Assembly: GCA_002849045.2 (NCBI GenBank)
Contig: NCRO01000037.1
Span: 1 to 8,270, forward strand
Source of the DNA: Candidatus Sediminicultor secundus
GTDB lineage: Bacteria > Atribacterota > JS1 > SB-45 > 34-128
DNA: 8,270 bases
Direction: 5' to 3'
The notes under the pieces: generated by a model
Told to the model about the DNA's origin: nothing
What the model saw: the letters and a program-made list of their open reading frames with translations, nothing else
Database searches by the model: none
Shown: piece by piece, positions 1-5,833 of the stretch
Numbering within the stretch: the stretch's first letter is position 1
How the letters are laid out: the number at the start of each line of letters is the position of its first letter
Made by a program: the position numbers and the translations under genes

Positions 1-216
1 GACATCCATAGTAATAATCCGCAGACTTATCCTTACTATTCTATCTACAATAGGGATTAAAAGAATCAACCCCGGGCCTTTGGCGCCGACCAATCTTCCC
101 AATCTGAAGATTACCCCTCTTTCATATTCTCGCAATATTTTTACAGCCTGAGATAATATTAGGAGAACTATTATTAAAATTCCCAGATAAATTTGTAGCT
201 GAGCAATTATTTCCAT
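1..216 (-). CDS. Slipin / stomatin-like SPFH membrane protein, N-terminal part
   Basis: This is the first 72 codons of a gene that leaves the left edge of the window. It starts at ATG 214-216, preceded by GGAG that overlaps the stop codon of nfeD. Residues about 5-24 form one hydrophobic segment. It is followed by [14 protein letters not shown] and then [17 protein letters not shown], the typical start of the SPFH (stomatin/prohibitin) domain of slipins. Slipins are membrane-anchored scaffold proteins that oligomerise at the inner membrane. In archaea and bacteria their genes often sit next to nfeD, whose protease domain is known in Pyrococcus to cleave the partner stomatin. Here the spacing of 6 nt implies co-transcription and coupled translation with nfeD. 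A second fragment of what appears to be the same gene is found at 8235-8270. Family assignment is firm; the individual cellular role is unknown. Confidence 0.9.
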   Translation of the reverse strand, partial: MEIIAQLQIYLGILIIVLLILSQAVKILREYERGVIFRLGRLVGAKGPGLILLIPIVDRIVRISLRIITMDV

Positions 217-222
217 TGTGAT

Positions 223-1536
223 TTACTCCTTTCGGATATATTTTTTGACTATGAGCTGAAGGCCTTTTACTTCTAATACTTCTACTTCTTCTCCTTCTTT
301 AATTTTTTCATCTATTACAGAGGCTTGCCATCTTTCTCCATGAACAAAGATGGTACCTTCCGGGTCAAGGACGGTTTTGGTAATTCCCACTTTTCCGATA
401 AGACCTTCTCTGCCCGTAACTGACTTTTTCCATTGAATCTTAATCCCTTTGCTTAAAGCAAAGACAAAGAAAGCTGCAGTGGCAAGAGACATGGAGATAA
501 TTAATACTAAGGAAATCCTTAAAAAAGGAGCTGTGGCCTTAGGTAACATAAAAGAGCCTAAAATAAGGGAGGTAACTCCCCCTGCAGTGAGGAGTCCAAA
601 GGTAGGAGTATATATTTCTATAACGAGGAGCACAATACCGAAGATGATGAGCAGGAGTCCTCCATAGTTTATGGGTATACTCTGGAAAGCTACAAAGGCT
701 AAGACAAGAGATATTCCTCCCACAATTCCAGGGAAAAAAGAGCCGGGGTTGCTGAATTCACCCAGGATGCCGTAAATTCCTAAAAATAATAGGATATAGG
801 CGATATTAGGATTGGTTAAGGAATGGAGAAATAAATCTTTATAGCTCATCTTTACAGAGATTATTTCTAAGCCCTTAGTCTTAAGCACTCTGGTCTCACT
901 TGCTGTAGTCACTCTCACTCCATCAATAATTTCTATTAATTCATCTACATTATTGGCAATAAATTCTATTACCCCGATCTCGATGGCTTCCTGTTCGGTA
1001 ATAGATACACTTTCTCTTACTGCCTTTTCTGCCCACTGGACATTTCTTCCTCTCTTTTCAGTAATACTTTTAATGTATGCTGCAGCATCATTTACCATTT
1101 TAGCCTTCATTTCCTCATCAATCTCTTCTGCACCCATAGCTATCGGATGGGCAGCACCAATATTAGTTCCCGGAGCCATAGCGGCAATATTACTGGCTAA
1201 GGTGATGAACACTCCTGCCGAGGCTGCTCTGCCACCTGAAGGAGAGACATAAACTATTATAGGGATAGTAGAATTTAACATCTTTTTAATAATATCTCTC
1301 ATTGAGGTATCCAATCCCCCGGGAGTATCTAATTGTATAATTAAACATTCTGCCTCTTCTGCCTCAGCATTTTCAATTCCGCTGACTACATATTGAGAGG
1401 TGATAGGGTTTATCACACCATTTAGCTGGAGAAGATAGATAGATGAATTAGGAGTAGTGTAATTTTCTTTCAGAGAGTAAGAGAAAATTGATATTAGAAT
1501 AAAAAAGAAGATAATTGTCTTTATTTTCATGTTCAT
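223..1536 (-). CDS. nfeD: NfeD-family membrane-bound ClpP-class serine protease (long form)
   Basis: The protein has 437 aa from ATG 1534-1536. Residues 3-20 are a hydrophobic signal or anchor. Residues about 33-210 are a ClpP-like protease domain: LDTPGG at 69-74, SGGRAASAG with probable nucleophile Ser106, MAPGTNIGAAHP at 120-131, and KAKMVND with the probable general base Lys146 (or Lys144). Residues about 243-365 carry four to five membrane helices. Residues about 375-434 form the C-terminal OB-fold NfeD domain (GREGLIGKVG...GERWQA). The long form of this family is a membrane protease acting on its stomatin partner; that is family knowledge, mainly from Pyrococcus PH1510. The frame stays open upstream to 1728, but the extension would cover the promoter and repeat DNA, and the ATG at 1536 is preceded by GGGAAGGGAAAG. 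A second ATG lies two codons on. The downstream slipin supports the role. Confidence 0.95.
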   Translation of the reverse strand: MNMKIKTIIFFFILISIFSYSLKENYTTPNSSIYLLQLNGVINPITSQYVVSGIENAEAEEAECLIIQLDTPGGLDTSMRDIIKKMLNSTIPIIVYVSPSGGRAASAGVFITLASNIAAMAPGTNIGAAHPIAMGAEEIDEEMKAKMVNDAAAYIKSITEKRGRNVQWAEKAVRESVSITEQEAIEIGVIEFIANNVDELIEIIDGVRVTTASETRVLKTKGLEIISVKMSYKDLFLHSLTNPNIAYILLFLGIYGILGEFSNPGSFFPGIVGGISLVLAFVAFQSIPINYGGLLLIIFGIVLLVIEIYTPTFGLLTAGGVTSLILGSFMLPKATAPFLRISLVLIISMSLATAAFFVFALSKGIKIQWKKSVTGREGLIGKVGITKTVLDPEGTIFVHGERWQASVIDEKIKEGEEVEVLEVKGLQLIVKKYIRKE

Positions 1537-1602
1537 CTTTCCCTTCCCTTTGTTTATAGGAGAAAGTAATGACGATGAAGATAAATTCTTGTTTACATAA
1601 TA

Positions 1603-1631
1603 ATTATAGCATAATTTTTCTAAAATAGCAG
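1603..1631 (-). promoter_or_regulatory. Probable sigma-70 promoter of nfeD-slipin
   Basis: On the minus strand there is a perfect TATAAT (1603-1608) preceded by TGC, giving an extended -10. The -35 position at 17 bp spacing reads CTGCTA and is poor, as extended -10 promoters tolerate. Transcription would start near 1596, about 60 nt before the ATG at 1536. This excludes the longer nfeD start at 1728. Confidence 0.6.
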
Positions 1632-1777
1632 GAATTTTAGAATAAGTGTAGAATATATTAGTATATAGTATGTAGTGAAGAGGAAGAGCGTAGAAGCGAA
1701 AAACGAAAAGCGCGAAACGTAAAGCCATAGCTCAAAACTTAAAATTAGGACAAAAAAGCCAGAAGCCAGAATAAATC

Positions 1778-1802
1778 CGTATCTCGTATATCGTATCTCG
1801 TG
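1778..1802. repeat. Heptamer tandem repeat CGTATCT, 3.5 units
   Basis: Three successive units, CGTATCT, CGTATAT and CGTATCT, are followed by a partial CGTG. A matching array with units CGTATTG/CGTATCG lies at 3315-3342 in the other copy of the composite repeat, directly after the same 72-nt block. Confidence 0.8.
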
Positions 1803-1831
1803 AAGAAGAAGTCAGGTTCCAGGAACCAGAA

Positions 1832-1853
1832 GTAGGGGCGTATTGCATACGCC
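1832..1853 (+). repeat. REP-like palindrome 1 (GTAG + GGCGTAT stem)
   Basis: The tetranucleotide GTAG (1832-1835) precedes an inverted repeat GGCGTAT-TGC-ATACGCC (1837-1853). A 22-base stretch is identical to the copy at 3374-3395, but here the two outer C bases that would pair are TT. The layout of a 5' GTAG followed by a short stem-loop matches REP sequences, which are associated with RAYT-type Y1 transposases. No transposase lies in this window. Confidence 0.7.
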
Positions 1854-1882
1854 TTAATAGCGAGTAGCGTAAGAATAGTTAC

Positions 1883-1906
1883 CCAGTTAGCCAGTTTACC
1901 GGTTAA
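1883..1906. repeat. Octamer tandem repeat CCAGTTAG-CCAGTTTA-CCGGTTAA
   Basis: Three adjacent 8-nt units share CC(A/G)GTT followed by two purine/T bases. The array sits inside composite repeat copy A, is absent from copy B, and lies in noncoding DNA. Confidence 0.6.
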
Positions 1907-2091
1907 AATACAAGTTGCATGTCTCAGGTTGAGAGTTACAAGTTTTTTATCTTGCATTTTACAACAATAAACTGAAAACGGATTGTTTATATCTAAAAAC
2001 GAAAAACTAGTTTTGTATTTTGTATTTAATACTAACGACTATTCACTAACGACTAATTTATCGAACCCGTCATAATAAATTGAGGTAAAAG

Positions 2092-3198
2092 ATGAAAAAG
2101 GAAAAATTAACAAATGAATATTTTATGCCCGGAGACTGGCTTGAAATAGCTAATAAGATTTTAAAGGATAGGGGAACAGTATTGGTATTAGGGGCAACCG
2201 ATACCGGTAAAAGTATCTGCACTCTATTATTTGCTAATTTTTGGGTTAAACACGGACGGAAAGTTGGAATTGTCGATGTAGATATGGGACAATCTGACTT
2301 GGGGCCTCCTACTACCATAGGAATGGTATTGATTAATAAGCCGATAAAAAATTTAGCAGAAGTCTCAGCAGATACTTTATATTTCGTAGGCTCAACCTCA
2401 CCTCTTAATTATTTTTTACCCACCATTTGTGGAACTAAAAAGTTGGTTGATGAAGGTAAGAAGAAGGGGGCAGAAATAATAATCGTTGATACTACCGGAT
2501 TAGTAAAAGGGAATCCCGGCCGTACTTTAAAAGAAAATATGATTGGTATAATTTCTCCTTCTCATATCATTGCCTTGCAGAGGAGGGATGAACTCGAACA
2601 TATTTTAAAAAATATTAATTTAACCGATGGGATTGTTATTCATCGTTTATCTCCTTGTACTGAAGTAAAAAGAAAAACTTATTTTCAGCGTCGGGAGGCA
2701 AGAGAAGAAAAATTTAGAGAATATTTTAAACAATCTTCTTCTTTAAAAATTAATTTAAGCAATTTAAATATTAAAGGAACTTATTATTGTTCTGGTGTTG
2801 CTTTAGGAGAAGAAGACCTCTCTTTTTTAGAAAAAACTTTAATGACTGAGATAATTTATGCTGAAAGGACTCCCGAAGGTATATTCATAATTATTAAAGA
2901 AAGGTTGCCGGAAAGATTTAGCAGATTCTTTCAGATTAAAAAAAGATTTGGTACTGAAAAAATAATTATAAGCGAAGAAGCTAAATTTGAAAATTTATTA
3001 GTTTCTCTTGATAACCAACAAGGGTTTGTGGTAAGTTTAGGTATTATTCAAGAGTGTGATTTTAAAAGAAAAATATTTACTGTTTTTGCTCCCTTAGAAG
3101 AAAAAGATTTGTCCAAAGTTTTTAGTCTTAAATTCGGAGCTATTAAATTAAGTTTAGACTGGAAAGAGTTGGGGAAAATTTATTCTGGAGAAATATAA
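2092..3198 (+). CDS. Clp1/Grc3-family polynucleotide 5'-hydroxyl kinase-like P-loop protein
   Basis: The protein has 368 aa, with GAGG at 2082-2085 six bases before the ATG. The P-loop domain (about 28-215) has Walker A GATDTGKS at 34-41 and the DxDxGQ signature at 62-67 (DVDMGQ). It continues with DLGPPTTIG at 69-77 and VDTTGLVKG at 132-140, which corresponds to the TxGW..G strand-loop of Clp1 and Grc3. An arginine-containing segment LQRRDELEHIL follows near 162-172. Family members transfer the gamma-phosphate of ATP to the 5'-OH of RNA or DNA; they act in eukaryotic tRNA and rRNA processing and are active in an archaeal homologue. Residues about 215-368 form a beta-rich C-terminal region of unknown role. 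It stands alone between two repeat spacers, so the neighbourhood does not reveal its substrate. The fold assignment is strong; kinase activity in bacteria is inferred. Confidence 0.85.
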   Translation: MKKEKLTNEYFMPGDWLEIANKILKDRGTVLVLGATDTGKSICTLLFANFWVKHGRKVGIVDVDMGQSDLGPPTTIGMVLINKPIKNLAEVSADTLYFVGSTSPLNYFLPTICGTKKLVDEGKKKGAEIIIVDTTGLVKGNPGRTLKENMIGIISPSHIIALQRRDELEHILKNINLTDGIVIHRLSPCTEVKRKTYFQRREAREEKFREYFKQSSSLKINLSNLNIKGTYYCSGVALGEEDLSFLEKTLMTEIIYAERTPEGIFIIIKERLPERFSRFFQIKKRFGTEKIIISEEAKFENLLVSLDNQQGFVVSLGIIQECDFKRKIFTVFAPLEEKDLSKVFSLKFGAIKLSLDWKELGKIYSGEI

Positions 3199-3314
3199 TT
3201 CGTATCTCGTATATTAGCGTAGAGCAGATAGTAGATAGCGAGAAACGAAAAGCGCAAAACCTAAAACCATAACCCAAAACTTAAAATTAGGACAAAAAAG
3301 CCAGAAGCCTTATT

Positions 3315-3342
3315 CGTATTGCGTATCGCGTATCGCGTGAGG
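3315..3342. repeat. Heptamer tandem repeat CGTATCG, four units
   Basis: The units are CGTATTG, CGTATCG, CGTATCG and CGTGAGG. The phase and position relative to block 1 agree with the array at 1778-1802, but the unit has changed at its last base (T to G). Confidence 0.8.
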
Positions 3343-3373
3343 AAAGAAGAAGACAAAAAATTATTAGCGGGAA

Positions 3374-3397
3374 GTAGGGGCGTATTGCATACGCCCC
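3374..3397 (+). repeat. REP-like palindrome 2 (GTAG + GGGGCGTAT stem)
   Basis: GTAG at 3374-3377 overlaps a perfect 9-bp stem GGGGCGTAT-TGC-ATACGCCCC (3377-3397). It pairs with an inverted palindrome 17 nt downstream, an arrangement like the paired REPs of a BIME. Confidence 0.75.
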
Positions 3398-3414
3398 AGT
3401 GATCTAAAAACCCT

Positions 3415-3436
3415 GGGCGGATGAATCCGCCCCTAC
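3415..3436 (-). repeat. REP-like palindrome 3, inverted (GGGCGGAT stem + CTAC)
   Basis: The stem GGGCGGAT-GA-ATCCGCCC (3415-3432) is followed by CTAC (3433-3436). Read on the minus strand it begins with GTAG like palindromes 1, 2 and 4. The arm sequence differs from its neighbour while the GGGC...AT/AT...GCCC frame is kept. Confidence 0.75.
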
Positions 3437-3554
3437 ACCAGATTCATAGCTATAACATAAAACACAATATACTGAAAACCGATCGTCTCTATCTAAAAAC
3501 GAAAAACTATAAACCCGTTTTTACACTAACGACTAATTTATTGGAGTAAACATA

Positions 3555-4475
3555 TTGGAAAAGAAGGAAAAAGAAGGAATAATTTTTGTAATCATTACTA
3601 TTTTTATCGCAGGAGCTTTACCCATTGTCATTAAATATGGAGTAAGCCTAATCCATCCTCTGTTCTTTGCCACAGTCAGCAGCCTAATAGCCGGTATCTT
3701 TCTCTTTCTATTAGCCACCCTTAAAGGGAACTGGAGAATATTATTTGATAAAAGATATTTTTTTCACCTTTTATTAATCGGGTTTTTTGGTATTACCCTT
3801 TCTAATATCTGTTTCTTCTTCGGGGTTACTCTAACCAGTGGGATTAATTCCTCTATTTTGTTAGTAATAGAACCATTATATGCCATCTTTATCGGATATA
3901 TATTATTAAATGAGAAAATCACTTTAAAGCAGATGTTTTTTACTTTTATAATTATGCTGGGAACTTTGGTGGTAGTATCCAGAGCAAAGTTTAGTTTAAA
4001 TTGGGGAGACTTACTGGTCTTATTAACTCCCCTCTGCTGGCAGATAGCCCATTTTTTCAGCAAGAGACTAATGACTTCCCATAAAGAGATTACCCCGATG
4101 CTAATAGCTACGGCAAGGACCTTATATGGGGGGACTTTTTTATTTATTCTTAGCAGTATAGAAGGCGCAAATCAATATGATAAATTAGGAATTACCAATA
4201 TCTTATTGTTATTAATATTTCAAGGTATTGTAGGTTTTGCCTTACACTATTCTATTTGGTATGAAGCTATTAAGAGACTGAATTTATCCAAAGCCACCAC
4301 CCTGGTTTCTGTCTATCCGACTTTTTCTATTGTATTAGCCTGGTTTATATTAAAGGAGGTCCCTAACTTTTATCAATTAACCGGATTTGGCATAATAATA
4401 TTGGGAATATTTGGTTTATCCGGGATAAAAAGTGAACATAGAGAAAAGAATGTAATCAAACATTCTGCTGGGTAA
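3555..4475 (+). CDS. EamA-family (drug/metabolite transporter superfamily) permease
   Basis: The protein has 306 aa and starts at TTG 3555, supported by GGAG eight bases upstream; no in-frame ATG or GTG is placed as well. About ten hydrophobic segments arranged as two five-helix EamA repeats are visible. The first repeat ends with EPLYAIFIGYILLNEKIT (106-123). The second carries the equivalent YPTFSIVLAWFILKEVP (254-270) followed by the last helix, and the protein ends in a charged tail (KSEHREKN). Length matches the usual 280-310 aa. EamA proteins are inner-membrane exporters or importers of amino acids, nucleotides or other small metabolites; the substrate cannot be read from sequence. The gene stands alone between repeat-bearing spacers, so context gives no further clue. 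Confidence 0.92.
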   Translation: MEKKEKEGIIFVIITIFIAGALPIVIKYGVSLIHPLFFATVSSLIAGIFLFLLATLKGNWRILFDKRYFFHLLLIGFFGITLSNICFFFGVTLTSGINSSILLVIEPLYAIFIGYILLNEKITLKQMFFTFIIMLGTLVVVSRAKFSLNWGDLLVLLTPLCWQIAHFFSKRLMTSHKEITPMLIATARTLYGGTFLFILSSIEGANQYDKLGITNILLLLIFQGIVGFALHYSIWYEAIKRLNLSKATTLVSVYPTFSIVLAWFILKEVPNFYQLTGFGIIILGIFGLSGIKSEHREKNVIKHSAG

Positions 4476-4509
4476 AGCGAATATAAATAATACTATATTT
4501 TTATATCAT

Positions 4510-4531
4510 GTTTACTACCCAAAAAGTAAAC
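4510..4531. repeat. Inverted repeat downstream of the EamA gene
   Basis: A perfect 7-bp stem GTTTACT (4510-4516) and AGTAAAC (4525-4531) has an 8-nt loop. It lies 35 nt after the EamA stop. The stem is AT-rich and no T run follows on the plus strand, so it is a weak terminator candidate at best. Confidence 0.4.
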
Positions 4532-4542
4532 AAAATAGTAAT

Positions 4543-4566
4543 GTAGGGGCACGATGCATCGTGCCC
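4543..4566 (+). repeat. REP-like palindrome 4 (GTAG + GGGCACGAT arm)
   Basis: GTAG (4543-4546) is followed by the perfect 20-nt palindrome GGGCACGATGCATCGTGCCC (4547-4566). It has the same frame as the other palindromes but a third arm sequence. Confidence 0.75.
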
Positions 4567-4595
4567 ACAGGACAAATTAGGAAATAATAAGGCAA

Positions 4596-4619
4596 GGGCA
4601 CAATTCATTGTGCCCCCAC
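4596..4619 (-). repeat. REP-like palindrome 5, inverted (GGGCACAAT arm)
   Basis: The stem GGGCACAAT-TC-ATTGTGCCC (4596-4615) is followed by CCAC, so on the minus strand it starts with GTGG rather than GTAG. Together with palindrome 4 it forms an inverted pair about 29 nt apart, as do palindromes 2 and 3. Confidence 0.7.
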
Positions 4620-4688
4620 AGCGTAATTACAATCAAAAAATTAAAATTTATTATAAAATTATCACGATATACTAAACAAACTGGTCTA

Positions 4689-4708
4689 CAATATTGTAAA
4701 ATATTGTA
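4689..4708. promoter_or_regulatory. Possible operator: ATATTGTA direct repeat and CAATATT/AATATTG inverted repeat
   Basis: ATATTGTA occurs at 4691-4698 and again at 4701-4708, start to start 10 bp, which is one helical turn. The same bases form a 7-bp inverted repeat CAATATT (4689-4695) and AATATTG (4700-4706). It sits about 95 nt before the DUF4438 start and overlaps a possible -10 box, TATAAA at 4709-4714. A regulator-binding role is inference only; in AT-rich DNA such symmetry can arise by chance. Confidence 0.3.
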
Positions 4709-4800
4709 TATAAACTGCTTTTAAATATTTTTTAGCTTTTTGGGTTACAATCATATCATAAGAAAATTCTTAAAATAAATTTAAAGGAAGGTGAATGTTT

Positions 4801-5689
4801 ATGTTAAGAACAAATAAAGACAAATTGGTGATGATTTCTGTTCAAGGGAAAGTAAGTTATCCGGTAAGAAGAGGACCCTACAGGATCACTTATGACGGCA
4901 AGCCAGTAGTAGTACTGGGGTAGGCGGTATAACTTATAATATTAAAGTTGGAGATTGTGCTTTCGGTTGGGAAGCCGACCATGTAGAACCCGGAGTTTCC
5001 ACAGTAGTAAATGAAGAAAAAAGAGATGAAGGACCTAATTGTGCTTATAATATATTGGCTTGTATGGGGGTAATCAAGCACGGGTAGTAAGCGGAGAAGC
5101 TAAGGGTGCATTTGGAGTAGTAACTGGGCATCATGGAGGAATCGAACATGTATTAATCGATTTTGATCAGGAAACTTTAGAAAAACTTTGCATAGAAGAT
5201 AAGATTTTAGTTAAAGCTTGCGGGCAAGGTTTAAAATTATTAGATTATCCCAAGATAAAAGTTTTTAATTTAGACCCTTCTTTATTGGAAAAGATGAATA
5301 TCAAAGAGATGAATAATGATACTATTGAAGTGCCAGTAACCTGTGAAGTTCCAGCGAAATTGATGGGCTCCGGATTAGGTTCGGACAATGTGGCAAGTGG
5401 TGATTATGATATTACTACTGCCGATAAGAAGATGGTAAAAAAATATAAATTAGATCAACTTAGATTTGGAGATATTGTAGCAATTAGTGATGCGGATAAC
5501 AGTTTTGGGAGAAGTTATAGAGAAGGGGCGGTTTCTATAGGGATAGTAGTTCATAGTGATTGTGTTATTGCTGGCCATGGACCAGGAGTAGCCACCCTTT
5601 TAACTTCAACAACCAGTAAGATTAAATTCCACATAGATACTGATGCCAACATCGCTAATTATCTGAACATCGGCACGAAAAGAAAATAA
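4801..5689 (+). pseudogene. DUF4438-family protein gene, interrupted by two -1 frame changes at G runs
   Basis: The gene starts at ATG 4801 (an in-frame ATG also lies at 4795), after AGGAAGG at 4785-4791. It reads MLRTNKDKLVMISVQGKV in one frame until TAG 4921. Homologous sequence continues in a second frame from about 4917 (GVGGITYNIKVGDCAFGWEA, then DHVEPGVS). It changes again at about 5066 into a third frame (GGNQARVVSGEAKGAFG) and runs to the stop at 5689. Both changes fall where a run of G bases is one short: four G bases at 4917-4920 and five at 5066-5070. Joining the three frames gives about 296 aa, my expectation for an intact DUF4438 protein. This family occurs in Thermotogae, other anaerobic bacteria and archaea, and its function is unknown. 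The conserved GVGGITYN, HVEPGVS, GHHGGIEHVLIDFD and GSGLGSDNV motifs are intact across the frames, so the breaks are either base-calling errors or very recent mutations. Confidence 0.8.
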
Positions 5690-5709
5690 TAATTTGAGTT
5701 AGAGAAATG

Positions 5710-5739
5710 ATTAGGGGTTTGATTTATCAAACCCCTAAT
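5710..5739 (+). terminator. Strong hairpin after the DUF4438 gene; possible terminator and sixth scaffold palindrome
   Basis: A perfect 14-bp inverted repeat, ATTAGGGGTTTGAT (5710-5723) and ATCAAACCCCTAAT (5726-5739), has a 2-nt centre and starts 20 nt after the DUF4438 stop. It would separate that gene from the lacI promoter at 5776. No T run follows, so it is not a textbook intrinsic terminator. It has the same GGG...AT-NN-AT...CCC scaffold as the REP-like palindromes but lacks the GTAG neighbour. Confidence 0.5.
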
Positions 5740-5775
5740 TAATAAATCCCACCTAAAAATTCCCTCTAAAATATA

Positions 5776-5804
5776 TTGACATACACAAAACTATATGCTA
5801 TTTT
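5776..5804 (+). promoter_or_regulatory. Sigma-70 promoter of lacI
   Basis: A perfect -35 box TTGACA (5776-5781) is separated by 17 bp from TATTTT (5799-5804), which carries the extended -10 dinucleotide TG at 5796-5797. The predicted start of transcription, about 5811, falls inside the operator. This is the best promoter in the window. Confidence 0.85.
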
Positions 5805-5809
5805 AATGA

Positions 5810-5833
5810 TAACGTTAACGGTAACGTTAACGG
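5810..5833 (+). promoter_or_regulatory. Tandem LacI-type operator (two TAACGTTAACGG units)
   Basis: The 12-mer TAACGTTAACGG is repeated exactly at 5810-5821 and 5822-5833. Each contains the palindromic core AACGTT with a central CG step, the usual core for LacI/GalR-family repressors, and the two cores are 12 bp apart. AACGTTA (5811-5817) and TAACGTT (5822-5828) also form an inverted repeat. The array lies just after the -10 box and 14 nt before the lacI start, where a bound repressor would block transcription. Autoregulation of lacI and the transporter genes behind it is inferred. Confidence 0.85.

Larger units (their letters stand above)
1696..2060. repeat. Composite intergenic repeat, copy A (upstream of the kinase gene)
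   Basis: This is most of the 555-nt gene-free stretch between nfeD and the kinase gene. It is a diverged copy of the element at 3238-3540. Shared blocks occur in the same order. Block 1 is 1696-1767, about 66 of 72 bases identical to 3238-3309, with 35 bases in a row exact (1733-1767 and 3275-3309). Then come heptamers (1778-1802) and a palindrome (1832-1853). Block 2 is 1961-2009, matching 3461-3509. Block 3 is the exact 17-mer 2044-2060, matching 3524-3540. The middle also carries GGTTCC-A-GGAACC (1815-1827) and an octamer repeat (1883-1906). It contains no convincing ORF. The last block ends about 20 nt before the kinase gene's ribosome binding site. Confidence 0.85.
3238..3540. repeat. 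Composite intergenic repeat, copy B (upstream of the EamA gene)
   Basis: This is the second copy of the element at 1696-2060. The blocks are 3238-3309 (72 nt), a heptamer array (3315-3342), a palindrome (3374-3397), a 49-nt block (3461-3509) and the 17-mer CACTAACGACTAATTTA (3524-3540). Spacing between blocks differs from copy A, and copy B carries an extra inverted palindrome at 3415-3436. The retained order with variable linkers suggests descent from one mosaic element rather than chance simple sequence. Confidence 0.85.
3199..3554. other. Gene-free spacer before the EamA gene
   Basis: This 356-nt spacer starts with two CGTATNN units (3201-3214) directly after the kinase stop codon. It is filled by composite repeat copy B and ends in the ribosome binding site GGAG (3543-3546), eight bases before the TTG start. 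No classical -35/-10 pair or T-tailed terminator stands out. No ORF with family likeness was seen on either strand. Confidence 0.7.
4476..4794. other. Gene-free spacer before the DUF4438 gene
   Basis: This spacer of about 320 nt holds, in order, an inverted repeat GTTTACT/AGTAAAC (4510-4531), two REP-like palindromes in opposite orientation (4543-4566 and 4596-4619), and a very AT-rich stretch with repeated ATATTGTA (4691-4708). It ends in AGGAAGGTG (4785-4793) ahead of the DUF4438 start. A TATAAA at 4709-4714 could be a -10 box, but the -35 position is poor. No gene is seen. Confidence 0.65.

Noticed and set aside
1537..1728. 64-residue N-terminal extension of nfeD
   Set aside because: It would cover the promoter at 1603-1631 and part of the composite repeat, has no family likeness, and the internal ATG at 1536 has a ribosome binding site followed by a signal-like segment.
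1745..1957. Minus-strand ORF of 70 aa
   Set aside because: It lies wholly inside the composite repeat and its heptamer array, has no clear ribosome binding site and no family likeness; it is chance coding in repeat DNA.
4510..4531. Intrinsic terminator of the EamA gene
   Set aside because: The stem is short and AT-rich and no T run follows on the coding strand; it is reported only as an inverted repeat.
3374..4619. CRISPR array
   Set aside because: The palindromes are irregularly spaced, in alternating orientation, with arm sequences that vary; there are no uniform repeats and spacers and no cas genes.
4915..5071. Programmed -1 ribosomal frameshifting in DUF4438
   Set aside because: Only one codon at each site (GGG) could re-pair after slipping, no canonical X-XXY-YYZ heptamer is present, and two successive events in one small protein would be needed; missing G bases explain it more simply.
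5060..5689. Separate gene starting at TTG 5060
   Set aside because: It begins in the middle of the DUF4438 fold with no ribosome binding site; it is the third frame segment of one broken gene.
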